From positions 1 through 44,562 of the forward strand of contig JAEZKH010000139.1 of NCBI GenBank assembly GCA_023415515.1: a stretch of 44,562 nucleotides of DNA, written 5' to 3'. The position numbers were made by a program, and so were the translations under genes. The notes under the pieces were generated by a model. The model saw only the letters and a list, made by a program, of their open reading frames with translations, did no database searches and was not told where the DNA came from. This DNA is from Actinomycetes bacterium (GTDB taxonomy: Bacteria; Actinomycetota; Actinomycetes; Mycobacteriales; Mycobacteriaceae). Positions 8,228-16,420 of this stretch are shown here, piece after piece (the first letter of the stretch is position 1; every line of letters begins with the position of its first letter).

Positions 8228-9036
8228 AGCACCTCCTTCAGCGGCGGGAAAATCGGCGTGCGCTTCTCGAAGAACGCGGTGATGCCCTCGATGAAGTCGG
8301 GACGCTGCATGGACTCGTGCATCAGCTTCTCGGCATGGTCGCTGGCCTCGAACACGTCGCGCATGGTGTCTGCGTACACCTGTTGCTTGATCACCGCCAG
8401 AGAACTGGGCGCGCAGTTGGCGGCGATGTCCTCTGCGTATGCGATCGCCCGCGCCAGCAGATCCGCAGGCGCGACGACCTCGTTGACCAGACCCAGTTCC
8501 GCCGCCTCCTCGGCAAGGAAGACGCGGCCCGACAGCAGCAGGTCCATCGCCACGCCCCAGCCGACGATGCGGGGCAGGATCCAGCTGATGCCGTATTCGG
8601 CGATCAGCCCGCGACGGGCGAACGAGGTGGTGAACTTTGCGCCCGCGGCGGCGAACCGGACGTCACACATGAGTGCCTGGGTCAACCCGATGCCCGCGCA
8701 TGCCCCGTTGATCGCGGCGATGACGGGCTTGCGCAGCGTCGCGACGAAGTGCGGGTGCCGTTCGCCGACCAGCGTGCTGACATCGGTGTCGCCGTTGGTG
8801 CTTGCCTTCTCGATCGCCGACAGGTCGCCCATGTCGGCACCTGCGCAGAAGGCCCGCCCCGCCCCGGTGACGACGATGACGCGAACGTCCGGATCGGCTT
8901 CGGCATCGTCGAGTAGGGCATAGAACCTGGCGGCCAGCCCTCCGCCCCAGCCGTTCATTCTTTCCGGGCGGTTGAGGGTCAGCAGGGCAACACCGGTTTC
9001 TCGTCGCTCGTAGAGAACCGGGTCGTCAGCACTCAC
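8224..9036 (-). CDS. Enoyl-CoA hydratase/isomerase family protein (crotonase fold)
   Basis: A 270-aa crotonase-fold protein. The oxyanion-hole segments are AFCAGADMGDL and INGACAGIGL. The two Glu residues of classical hydratases are not seen at their usual places (GIGLTQAL instead of GxCELAM, and TTSFARRGL after them), so it may be a hydrolase, isomerase or lyase of this superfamily. I prefer GTG 9036 to GTG 9090 (which forms GTGA with the DapA-family stop) because a copy of the 19-bp operator lies at 9043-9061 and TACAGT (9049-9044, minus strand) is placed 7 nt before GTG 9036, as in a leaderless promoter. The longer start would put a promoter-like site inside the gene. Confidence 0.82.
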   Translation of the reverse strand: MSADDPVLYERRETGVALLTLNRPERMNGWGGGLAARFYALLDDAEADPDVRVIVVTGAGRAFCAGADMGDLSAIEKASTNGDTDVSTLVGERHPHFVATLRKPVIAAINGACAGIGLTQALMCDVRFAAAGAKFTTSFARRGLIAEYGISWILPRIVGWGVAMDLLLSGRVFLAEEAAELGLVNEVVAPADLLARAIAYAEDIAANCAPSSLAVIKQQVYADTMRDVFEASDHAEKLMHESMQRPDFIEGITAFFEKRTPIFPPLKEVL

Positions 9037-9042
9037 GGCGCT

Positions 9043-9061
9043 TACTGTACACCTTTCGGTA
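9043..9061. promoter_or_regulatory. Operator site 2, internal promoter ahead of the crotonase
   Basis: The 19-mer TACTGTACACCTTTCGGTA matches the window's repeated motif TACTRTA-N5-TNNNNGTA. Its left arm read on the minus strand is TACAGT, a TANNNT -10 box 7 nt before GTG 9036. This suggests a leaderless internal promoter under the same repressor as the rest of the block. Only the outer 3-4 bp of the two arms are complementary. Confidence 0.5.
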
Positions 9062-9086
9062 GCGCCCTCCGCAGTTGCCTGGGCGG

Positions 9087-10094
9087 TCACGCCGACACCA
9101 GCCCATACCGCCGATACGCTGCGTCGATCTCCGCCTTGGCAGCTTCGGGAAGCACGGCCTGGGGCGGTCGCGAATGCGGGAAGTCACCGATCGGAAGACC
9201 GAGCACCGACGCCGCGTACTTGAACGCCCCGCCCCAGTGGGTGAAGTAGTCGGGTCGACCGGGATAGCAGGTGAACCAGCGACCCATATCGATGTTGAAC
9301 CGGTCGAGCCCGGACTTCTCGGCGTAGTCCATCGCCTCGATGAGCTGATCGCTCCACACCAGTTCCCAGAACTCGGAAAACACCGGCTGACGCGGAGTTT
9401 CGCAGAGGTAGCCCGACGTGCCCAGCTGCGCGGGGCCGACGATGCCCGCGCGCAGCCACCCGGCGCGGTACACGGTCAGATCGCACTCCCAGATCGTCAG
9501 GTCCGGCGCGAGTTCGTGCAGCATCCGGCTGTTGGCGGGGCGGAACGCGCCTTCCTTCGTCGCGCAGACAGCGGGGATCTCGTCGTAGATGCGGGCACTC
9601 TCGGCCGCGGTCAGCACATAGCCCGACGACGGCGAGTTGAACATGCCGAGTGCGATATCGGTGCGATCGGCGATGTAGCGGAAGAAGTTCAGCACGCCTT
9701 CCCCGCCGTGCGCCTCCATCATCGGGGTCTGGATGTAGACGATGTCGGCGCCGGCCTCCTGCGCGTGCCGTGTCAGCTCGAGGCAGTCCTTGGCGGCGGT
9801 GGCGGCAGTGCAGGCCTGCACGACCACGTCGGGGTTGGCTCGGCGCCCCTCCTCTATTGCGACCTCCAGCAACCGCTTTCGCTCGGCGATCGTCAGCGAC
9901 CAGAATTCCGCGATGCCGCTTGTGCACCACAGCATCGGATGCTTCAGTTCGCCGACGCAGTAGCGCACCAACGTCCGGTAAGCGTCGAGGTCGATGTCGT
10001 CGCCGTCGGTCCCGCAGAACGGCGTGTAGAGGCTGTTGCCGATTCCGCGCAGGGTGGTACGCGCCCACTCCCTGGCTTCGCGTGCAGTCGCCAT
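9087..10094 (-). CDS. Dihydrodipicolinate synthase (DapA)-family lyase/aldolase
   Basis: A 335-aa TIM-barrel protein of the DapA/N-acetylneuraminate-lyase family. The Schiff-base lysine is in VCATKEGAF (about residue 180). The position of the catalytic Tyr pair in true DapA (PYY) reads PMM at about 124-126, and the GTTGE motif is changed to CTSGIAE, so it is not a lysine-biosynthesis enzyme. Family members in aromatic catabolism act as hydratase-aldolases or pyruvate lyases, which fits this neighbourhood. ATG 10094 is chosen because GGAGG lies 3-4 nt upstream of it; in-frame starts up to 10157 have no such site. It is the second gene of the minus-strand operon. Confidence 0.83.
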   Translation of the reverse strand: MATAREAREWARTTLRGIGNSLYTPFCGTDGDDIDLDAYRTLVRYCVGELKHPMLWCTSGIAEFWSLTIAERKRLLEVAIEEGRRANPDVVVQACTAATAAKDCLELTRHAQEAGADIVYIQTPMMEAHGGEGVLNFFRYIADRTDIALGMFNSPSSGYVLTAAESARIYDEIPAVCATKEGAFRPANSRMLHELAPDLTIWECDLTVYRAGWLRAGIVGPAQLGTSGYLCETPRQPVFSEFWELVWSDQLIEAMDYAEKSGLDRFNIDMGRWFTCYPGRPDYFTHWGGAFKYAASVLGLPIGDFPHSRPPQAVLPEAAKAEIDAAYRRYGLVSA

Positions 10095-10166
10095 GTCGCC
10101 TCCTTCGTGCTTGCCGCGCTCCTCGACGCGGCCCGTGCCTCGCCGCTTGATCGTCACGCGGCCCTG

Positions 10167-10964
10167 TCAGGTGAAGTCGCTACCGCCGTCGACATTGATG
10201 TTGGCGCCGGTCATGTAGGAGTTCACGCGTGAGGCGAGGAATGCGACCACGGGCCCGATCTCCTCGGGCCTGCCTGCGCGCGGCAGATGCGCCGGATGTC
10301 CGAAATGTTCGTCGATGCCCGCCATCACGGCATACGGATCGCTTCCGTCGATGCCGACGGAGTCCGCCCAGCCCGCAAGCGACTCGGACAGGATGCTGCC
10401 CGGCGACACCACGTTGACCATGATCTCGTCGGGCGCCAACGACAGTGACAGGTTCTTCGAGATGCTCGTGACCATCGCCTTGGCGGCCGTGTACGCAGGC
10501 AGGATGACGCTCTGACGCTGCGTCGAATGCGCCGAGAAGTTGACGATGCGCGCCCAGTCGGCCTTGCGGAGCAGCGGCAGCGCGGACCGGACGCAGTGCA
10601 CCATGCCCATGACACCCTCGTCGACGGCCTGCCGCCACTGGTCGTCGGTGAGGTCTTCGAACGCGCCGACCGCGCCGGGCCCCGCAACGTTGACGAGGAT
10701 GTTGAGTTCGGCGCCCCAACGCGCACCGACTTCGTCGAAAACCCGTTGCGCCGCTTGGGCATCGGTGACATCGGCGACCAGTCCGAGCGCATCGGGACTG
10801 CCGCGGCCGGTGAGTTCATCGGCCGCTTCGTCGAGGACCGACCGAGTTCGCCCGACGATCGCGACGCGGGCGCCGTCGTCGGCGAGACAGCGCGCGGCGG
10901 CCAGGCCCATGCCGCGACCGCCACCGACGACCACCGCGGTGGCGTTTTCCAGTCCGAGATCCAC
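10167..10964 (-). CDS. Short-chain dehydrogenase/reductase (classical SDR)
   Basis: A 265-aa classical SDR with the nucleotide-binding motif GGGRGMG (about 14-20), NVAGPG in place of NNAG, a Ser in NFSAHS, YTAAK as the YxxxK active site, and the C-terminal MTGANINVDGG segment typical of FabG-like enzymes. It is the first gene of the minus-strand operon and diverges from the TetR gene at 11052. The start is GTG 10964, with GGTGGAGG a few bases before it. The minus-strand -10 candidate TATAGT (11014-11009) lies inside the shared operator. Likely an NAD(P)-dependent hydroxyacyl or alcohol dehydrogenase of the pathway. Confidence 0.88.
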   Translation of the reverse strand: MDLGLENATAVVVGGGRGMGLAAARCLADDGARVAIVGRTRSVLDEAADELTGRGSPDALGLVADVTDAQAAQRVFDEVGARWGAELNILVNVAGPGAVGAFEDLTDDQWRQAVDEGVMGMVHCVRSALPLLRKADWARIVNFSAHSTQRQSVILPAYTAAKAMVTSISKNLSLSLAPDEIMVNVVSPGSILSESLAGWADSVGIDGSDPYAVMAGIDEHFGHPAHLPRAGRPEEIGPVVAFLASRVNSYMTGANINVDGGSDFT

Positions 10965-11007
10965 GGCGCCTCCACCCTGCGGTTAAGCCGATCTTGCTGG
11001 AAAAGCT

Positions 11008-11026
11008 TACTATAGGACTTACAGTA
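11008..11026. promoter_or_regulatory. Operator site 3 between the divergent SDR and TetR genes
   Basis: The 19-mer TACTATAGGACTTACAGTA is an inverted repeat with two mismatched pairs. TACAGT (11020-11025, plus strand) and TATAGT (11014-11009, minus strand) are TANNNT -10 candidates for the two divergent genes, so a bound repressor would close both promoters. Autoregulation by the adjacent TetR protein is the obvious inference. Confidence 0.65.
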
Positions 11027-11051
11027 GAAGGACGGAACGGAGGTGGCCCTG

Positions 11052-11780
11052 GTGGCCAAACAGGCAACCACGGAGAAGCGGCAGCGACGCGAACGTGGGT
11101 CGATCAACCCCGACGACATCATCAAGGGCGCATTCGAGCTCGCCGAGGACGTGGGTATCGACAACCTCAGCATGCCGCTGCTCGGCAAGCATCTCGGTGT
11201 GGGCGTCACGAGCATCTACTGGTACTTCCGCAAGAAGGACGACCTACTCAACGCGATGACCGACCGCGCACTCAAGCAGTACGTGTTCGCGACGCCCTAC
11301 GTCGAGGCAGACGATTGGCGCGAGACGCTGGCCAACCACGCGCGAACGATGCGAAAGACCTTCCTGTCCAACCCTATTCTGTGCGACCTGATCCTCATCC
11401 GGTCGGCGCTCAGCCCGCGCGCGGCCAAGCTGGGCGTGGTCGCAGTCGAGAAGGCGATCGAGAACCTGGTCGAGGCCGGTCTGTCGCCCGAGGACGCGTT
11501 CGACACGTACTCGGCCGTCTCGGTTCACGTGCGTGGCGCCGTTGTCCTGCAACGTCTCTACGACAAGAACAGAGCCGCTGGCGGCGGGCCGGGTGACTTC
11601 GAGGAGACCATGGTCATCGATCCGGAGACCACGCCGCTGCTGGCCCGAGTACGGCGCGAGGGCCACCGCGTCGGCGCGGCCGACGATGTCAGCTTCGAGT
11701 TCGGCCTCGAATGCCTCCTCGATCACGCCGAACAGCTGATCGAGGCATCGAAGAAGAACCCTACGCGCAAAAAGGGCTAG
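11052..11780 (+). CDS. TetR/AcrR-family transcriptional regulator
   Basis: A 242-aa regulator with an N-terminal helix-turn-helix at about residues 20-65: the segment from INPDDIIKGAFELAEDVG to the recognition helix GVGVTSIYWYFRKKDDLL is typical of TetR proteins. The C-terminal ligand/dimer domain is helical and otherwise unplaced; the tail is basic (KKNPTRKKG). GTG 11052 is chosen because GGAGG ends 9 nt before it; GTG 11043 directly abuts that site. It is probably the repressor of the catabolic block, with an acyl-CoA or free-acid inducer, since five similar 19-bp sites lie at promoters across 17 kb. The stop codon lies in a CTAG that was duplicated by IS insertion. Confidence 0.9.
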   Translation: MAKQATTEKRQRRERGSINPDDIIKGAFELAEDVGIDNLSMPLLGKHLGVGVTSIYWYFRKKDDLLNAMTDRALKQYVFATPYVEADDWRETLANHARTMRKTFLSNPILCDLILIRSALSPRAAKLGVVAVEKAIENLVEAGLSPEDAFDTYSAVSVHVRGAVVLQRLYDKNRAAGGGPGDFEETMVIDPETTPLLARVRREGHRVGAADDVSFEFGLECLLDHAEQLIEASKKNPTRKKG

Positions 11781-11795
11781 GAGTCTGCTGAATTA
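11781..11795 (+). repeat. Left terminal inverted repeat of the IS element
   Basis: GAGTCTGCTGAATTA, an exact inverted match to 13523-13537, directly inside the left CTAG. Confidence 0.92.
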
Positions 11796-11845
11796 ATCCC
11801 GCGTGGCGGGGGCGATTGTCCTGGGGTTTTCGGGATGATTGGTGA

Positions 11846-13382
11846 GTGCAGGGTCGATCTGATGATCAGCGTGAGTTGCTGGATGCCGAGTCGGTGGCTG
11901 GGCATCTTTTGAAGTCCGGCAGCATGTTTGCGTTCCTGGCGGCGCATCGCAATGCGTTGTTCCCCGAGGAGATGTTCGCCGATCTGTTCCCGTCGCGGCG
12001 GGGTCGTCCAAGTGTGCCAGCCGAGGTGATGGCCAGCGTGATCACCTTGCAGGCCCTGCACGGTCTGTCGGACAACGAGACCGTCGATGCGGTGACCTTC
12101 GATCTACGGTGGAAAGCCGCGTGCGGCCTGCCGATCACCGCGGCGGCATTTCACTCGACGACGTTGACGTATTGGCGGCGCCGGTTGGCGGCCTCGGATC
12201 GGCCCAACCGGATCTTCGAGGTGGTCAAAGCCGTCGTGGCGCAGACCGGGGTGTTGGCGGGCAAGACGCGGCGGGCCTTGGATTCGACCGTCCTCGACGA
12301 CGCGGTGGCCACCCAGGACACCGTCACTCAGTTGATCGCCGCGATCCGCCGGGTGGGCCGCGAGGTCCCCGACGCAGCCGCGGTGATCGACGCGCACCGC
12401 AGTGCTCATGACTACGACGATCCAGGTAAACCCGCAATCGCCTGGAACGACAAGGCCGCCCGCGACCTGCTGGTCGACGGTTTGGTCGCTGACGCCCACC
12501 GACTGCTGGGACATCTGCCCGAGCAGGGATTGGGGCCACGCGCGGCTGAGGCGGTGGCATTGTTGGCGCTCATCGCCGGCCAAGATGTCGAACCCGTCGA
12601 GGGGTCTGACGGTACCGACGGACGCTGGCGCATCGCCGATAAAGTCGCCCCGGATCGGGTGATCTCCACCGTGGACCCCGACGCCCGCCACGTGCACAAG
12701 ACGGTGCACCGCCGCCAGGACGGTTTCAAGGCGCACCTGGCCGTGGAGCCCGATACCGGCATCGTCACCGACTGCGCGCTGACGAGGGCCAACGGGGCCG
12801 ACAACCACGAGGCGGTGGTCGGACTTGCACTGCTTGAGGGCGAGGATTCGCCAGTCACCGTGCTGGCCGATTCCGCTTATGGCTCAGGAGAATTCCGCGC
12901 AGAGCTGGCCGAACAGAGCCACACCGACCGAATCAAACCCGCACCGGTGCCCAGGGCCATACCAGATGGGTTCACCGTCGATGATTTCACTGTCGACCAC
13001 GCTGACCGGACTGCGACCTGCCCCAATGGGCTGACTCGCCCGATCAGCCGAACCGGATTTGCCACCTTCGGGGCGGCGTGCGCGAACTGCCCGTTTCAGG
13101 CGCGCCTGCACCCGCAGCCGCAGAGGCAAGAAACTCAAGGTCGGCGCTCACGACGCGCTGCAACGCGCAGCCCGCAAGCCGCAATGGCTGGCCGAATACC
13201 GCCAACACCGGCCCATGGTCGAACGAACCATTGCCTGGCTAACCCGCGGTAACCGCAAGCTACGCTACCGCGGCATCGCCAAGAACAATCAGTGGCTACA
13301 TAACCGAGCAGCCGCGCTCAACCTACGCCGATTGACAGCCCTAGGCCTGCACCACACCGGCACGAATTGGGATACCGCCTAA
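11846..13382 (+). pseudogene. IS1182-family transposase, frameshifted near the C-terminus
   Basis: The first frame (GTG 11846, immediately after a stop) encodes an IS1182-type transposase with its N-terminal domain at about 15-120 and the DDE residues Asp in RALDSTVLDD (about 146) and Asp in VLADSAYGSGE (about 342). At 13105-13106 an extra C moves the reading out of frame: the frame continues to 13252 with nonsense sequence, while the next frame continues the family C-terminus to TAA at 13380-13382, including RPMVERTIAWL with the catalytic Glu. Removing one C gives a 511-aa protein of normal length with the cysteine run CANCPFQARC. As written, the encoded protein lacks the third catalytic residue and should be inactive unless the frame is recoded or the extra base is a sequencing error. 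Confidence 0.85.
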
Positions 13383-13522
13383 CAACATCGGCCACAGCGG
13401 TTGCATTCACCACAAGCCAAGCGCAACGCTTAACGACGGCGGGGTGCCCTCCATGACGACCGCAAGGTCTGACTTCAATCAGCGCCCACGAGCACCTTAA
13501 GCCGCCCCGGCCCAAGATCCAC

Positions 13523-13537
13523 TAATTCAGCAGACTC
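13523..13537 (-). repeat. Right terminal inverted repeat of the IS element
   Basis: TAATTCAGCAGACTC, an exact inverted match to 11781-11795, directly inside the right CTAG. The stretch 13383-13522 between transposase end and repeat shows no gene. Confidence 0.92.
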
Positions 13538-14713
13538 CTAGACCTCTACGACGACGGCGCCGCCCTGGCCCCCGCCCGCGCACATCGCCGCGACCCCGAT
13601 GCCGCCGCCTCGACGCTGCAGCTCGTAGACCAGTGTGGTGACCATCCGCGCACCCGATGCGGCGATGGGATGGCCGAGGCTGCAACCGCTTCCGGAGAAG
13701 TTCACCAACTCCTCGTCGAGGCCGTACTCGCGGCATGCCGCGATGGGCACCGAGGCGAAGGCTTCGTTGATCTCCCACAGTGCGACGTCCGACGGCTTGA
13801 GGCCCGCACGGTCGAGCACCTTGCCGATCACCTTCACCGCACCGAGGCCGCAGTCGCGGGGCGCGACACCGGCTGCGGCCCATGCCTTCACCGTCGCCAT
13901 CTTGGTCAGCTTCTCGGCGTCGGCGTAGTCGCTGTCGACCAGCGCCACGGCGGCCGCGGCGTCGTTGGTGCCGCTGCTGTTGCCCGCGGTGATGGAGAAG
14001 CCCTCGATCTCGGGGTGCAGCACCTTCAGGCCCGCCAGCTTCTCGACGGTGGTGTCGCGACGCGGATGCTCGTCGACGCTGAAGTCGACGACGGAGCCGT
14101 CGAACTGCGTGATCTTCAGCGGGATGATCTCGTCGACGAACTTGCCCGCATCGATCGCGGCGATCGCACGCTCATGCGAGCGCGCCGCCCACGCATCCAT
14201 CTCCTCGCGGGTGATGCCGACGGACTGCGCGGTGTTCCAGCCGACCGTGATCGACATGTCCTTGCCCGGCGCATCGGCGGTCTCGGGGTGCGTCGGCGGC
14301 ATCCACCGCTCCTCGAACTTCAGCTCGGGCCCGGGGATACGCCAGTTCACCAGCGGGGTCATCGACAGCGACTGCACGCCGCCTGCCACGAGCGCGCGCT
14401 CCATGCCCGAGCCGATCTGCGCGGCCGCGTTGCCGATCGCGGTCAGGCTGCCCGCGCAGTGCCGGTTCACCGACTGGCCGGGAATGTCCTCCATACCGGT
14501 GGCCGCGGCCGCATAGCGGGCGAGATCGCCGCCGCCGTAATGCGATTCGGCGAAGATGATGTCGTCGAACGCCGCGGGGTCGACGCCAGAGCGACGCACC
14601 ACCTCGGGCAGCACGGTGGTGATGAGGGTTTCCGGCGGGGTGTTGACCAGCGTGCCCTTGAAGGACCGGCCGATCGCTGTCCTGGCGGCGCCGACGATGA
14701 CAGGTGTGCCCAT
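13538..14713 (-). CDS. Acetyl-CoA acetyltransferase/3-ketoacyl-CoA thiolase
   Basis: A 391-aa thiolase with all catalytic elements: the nucleophile Cys in NRHCAGS (about 86), NEAFA, the His in CSLGHPIAASG, and the second Cys in MCAGGGQGG near the C-terminus. It should cleave 3-oxoacyl-CoA thiolytically, or run in reverse, and is probably the last step of the block's beta-oxidation. ATG 14713 is preceded by a GAGGTCG-type weak ribosome site. Its promoter region (14714-14795) holds operator site 4. The stop TAG is part of the CTAG that adjoins the IS element. Confidence 0.92.
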   Translation of the reverse strand: MGTPVIVGAARTAIGRSFKGTLVNTPPETLITTVLPEVVRRSGVDPAAFDDIIFAESHYGGGDLARYAAAATGMEDIPGQSVNRHCAGSLTAIGNAAAQIGSGMERALVAGGVQSLSMTPLVNWRIPGPELKFEERWMPPTHPETADAPGKDMSITVGWNTAQSVGITREEMDAWAARSHERAIAAIDAGKFVDEIIPLKITQFDGSVVDFSVDEHPRRDTTVEKLAGLKVLHPEIEGFSITAGNSSGTNDAAAAVALVDSDYADAEKLTKMATVKAWAAAGVAPRDCGLGAVKVIGKVLDRAGLKPSDVALWEINEAFASVPIAACREYGLDEELVNFSGSGCSLGHPIAASGARMVTTLVYELQRRGGGIGVAAMCAGGGQGGAVVVEV

Positions 14714-14761
14714 GTTTTCGACCTCAGCATTTGGCGTTAGAGACTTTACAAAAGTAGCAGA

Positions 14762-14780
14762 TACTGTATCGCGTCAAGTA
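14762..14780. promoter_or_regulatory. Operator site 4 ahead of the thiolase
   Basis: The 19-mer TACTGTATCGCGTCAAGTA keeps TACTGTA and the terminal AGTA at the same spacing as the other four sites. Read on the minus strand it contains TACAGT (14768-14763), a TANNNT -10 candidate about 50 nt before the thiolase start. A second small repeat, ACTTT-ACA-AAAGT, lies just downstream in that direction. Confidence 0.5.
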
Positions 14781-14795
14781 TGTGACCGGCCTCAC

Positions 14796-15665
14796 TTAAG
14801 GCTCCGGCACGTGGAAATGCTCGTCACGCAGGCGGAACGCCTCCTTCGTCCCGTGCTGCGCCCGCGTCTTGACGAAGTTGAACTCGCCCGGCGCGAACTG
14901 CAGATTGGTCCCGTAGGCGTGAAACAGATAGCTCGCGACCTCCTCCCCCTGATACGCCTGGCTCTGTTCGACGAGACGGAACGCCTCCTTGGCGATGACG
15001 ACGCCGTCGGCGGGCATCTTCGCCGCCTTCTCTGCCCAGTACCTGGCCCTCGCGGCGACCTTCTCCGGTTCGCAGGTATCGGTGAACACGCCGAGGTGCT
15101 CGACGTCGCCCGCGGTGATGATGTCGCCGGTCAACAGCAGTCGGCGGGCCAGCACCGGGCCGAGTCGGTGGAAGAACATGTGCAGGCTGCCCAGCGCGGG
15201 GCCGAGGAAGCGCGTCGCGGGCATACCGATCCTGGTGTCGCGGCCGATGACGGAGATATCGGTCATCAGGGCCATCTCGAAGCCGCCGCCGAGCGCGTAT
15301 CCGCTGATCTCCCCCACGGTGACCTTCGGAAAGCCCATCAGATTGTGGTAGAAGCCGAACGTCTTACGATCGACCGTGAGCCGGCGCCGCTGGCTCGGCC
15401 TGCTCCTGCGCTCCGACCCCTTGTCGCCGTACCAGCCGTAGGCGTTGTTCATGTCCGCGCCGGTGCTGAAGACACCGCCGCTCCCGCGCAGCAGCACGAC
15501 GGTGATGTCGTCGTCCTCGGCCACCTCGTCCAGGCACCTCGCGACCGCCTCGCGCATCGCGGCGTCATAGGAGTTGCGCTGCTTGGTGTTGTTGAAGGTG
15601 ATCGTCGCGATCCGCTTCTCGCGGTCGACATCGAACAGGACGCGGTCGTCGGTCGACACAGTCAT
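14796..15665 (-). CDS. Enoyl-CoA hydratase/isomerase family protein
   Basis: A 289-aa crotonase-fold protein with VFSTGADMNNAYGW and SGYALGGGFEMALMTD oxyanion segments. The first catalytic Glu is present (GGGFEMAL); the second hydratase Glu position reads GMPATRFLG, so the chemistry may differ from plain hydration. The C-terminal part (about 215-289) is longer and basic. It follows the GntR gene (15685-16416) in transcription order with a 19-nt gap, and a separate promoter stands between it and the thiolase. It probably acts on the CoA thioesters handled by the hotdog protein and thiolase nearby. Confidence 0.86.
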   Translation of the reverse strand: MTVSTDDRVLFDVDREKRIATITFNNTKQRNSYDAAMREAVARCLDEVAEDDDITVVLLRGSGGVFSTGADMNNAYGWYGDKGSERRSRPSQRRRLTVDRKTFGFYHNLMGFPKVTVGEISGYALGGGFEMALMTDISVIGRDTRIGMPATRFLGPALGSLHMFFHRLGPVLARRLLLTGDIITAGDVEHLGVFTDTCEPEKVAARARYWAEKAAKMPADGVVIAKEAFRLVEQSQAYQGEEVASYLFHAYGTNLQFAPGEFNFVKTRAQHGTKEAFRLRDEHFHVPEP

Positions 15666-15684
15666 CGTCAGTGGCTCCTCGAAA

Positions 15685-16416
15685 TCAGTTTCGCCTCAAT
15701 GGTTTTGTCTGCTCCGGCGGCCAGTGTGTTGCGTCGGGCCGCGCCGAGGTGTCTTGGGCCAGCCGAACCGCGCGGGCCGAGTTGCCGTCGCGGATGGCGT
15801 CCAACAGCCGCTGATGATCGCGCAGTGCGGCACGCATCGTCTTCTGGTTGACGTCGTCATCGCTCCACACCGACGACTCGTGCGCGGACCAGATCAGCTC
15901 GAGCGACCCGATCAACAGGATCATCGGCTCGTTGCCGCACCGTGACACCAGTGCCTCGTGGAACCGCCGTGCGTTGGGCACGTAGGCGGACACGTCGTCG
16001 AACTGCTCTGTCTGACGATCGATTTCGGCCTGCAGGTGCGGGATGACCTCGGTCATCCGGTCTTCGCGGGAGGCACACATTCCCGCGCAGATCGGCTCGA
16101 GGTGCAGCAGTGCCTCGCTGACATCGGCGGGTGTGGAATCGCGGGTCTGCAACACCATGCTGATCATGTGCGCGGTGCGTTCGGCCGACGGCAGGTGGAC
16201 GACGGCTCCCCCGACGTTGCCGCGGCGCACCGAGATCAGGCCGTCGGTCTCGAGGATGTGGATCGCCTCGCGCAACGCGGGCGGGCTCACGGCGAACTGC
16301 TGAAGAAGGCTCTCCTGTGACGGCAGCTCCTTCAGCCTGCCCGCGAGGATCTCCTCACGCAGCCTCGCTGCCACGATCTCCGCGACGCGGGGCTGCCGGA
16401 TTCCTCGCAACTCCAT
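15685..16416 (-). CDS. GntR-family regulator, FadR/FCD subgroup
   Basis: A 243-aa protein with an N-terminal winged helix (about 8-75: VAEIVAARLREEILAGRL, then SQESLLQQFAVSPPALREAIHILETDGLI, then the wing RRGNVGGAVV). A C-terminal all-helical FCD ligand domain follows at about 95-225, with His residues in RRFHEAL and LRDHQRLL that commonly bind metal or ligand in this family. It is the middle gene of a hotdog-GntR-crotonase operon, so it probably senses an acyl-CoA or organic acid and controls that operon. A candidate operator is the CTATC-N8-GATAG repeat at 17086-17103. Confidence 0.88.
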   Translation of the reverse strand: MELRGIRQPRVAEIVAARLREEILAGRLKELPSQESLLQQFAVSPPALREAIHILETDGLISVRRGNVGGAVVHLPSAERTAHMISMVLQTRDSTPADVSEALLHLEPICAGMCASREDRMTEVIPHLQAEIDRQTEQFDDVSAYVPNARRFHEALVSRCGNEPMILLIGSLELIWSAHESSVWSDDDVNQKTMRAALRDHQRLLDAIRDGNSARAVRLAQDTSARPDATHWPPEQTKPLRRN

Positions 16417-16420
16417 GCGA

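Larger units (their letters stand above)
11777..13541. mobile_element. IS1182-like insertion sequence with CTAG target duplication
   Basis: The element proper is 11781-13537 (1757 bp). Its ends are a perfect 15-bp inverted repeat, GAGTCTGCTGAATTA (11781-11795) and its complement (13523-13537). Both ends are flanked by CTAG (11777-11780 and 13538-13541), read here as a 4-bp target duplication. The left CTAG contains the TAG stop of the TetR gene and the right one the TAG stop of the convergent thiolase gene. Removing the element and one CTAG restores two genes whose stop codons overlapped, so the insertion harmed neither. One frameshifted transposase gene fills the element. Confidence 0.9.

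Noticed and set aside
13383..13522. A separate small gene behind the transposase.
   Set aside because: Only short frames without starts or similarity; it is the non-coding right end of the IS element.
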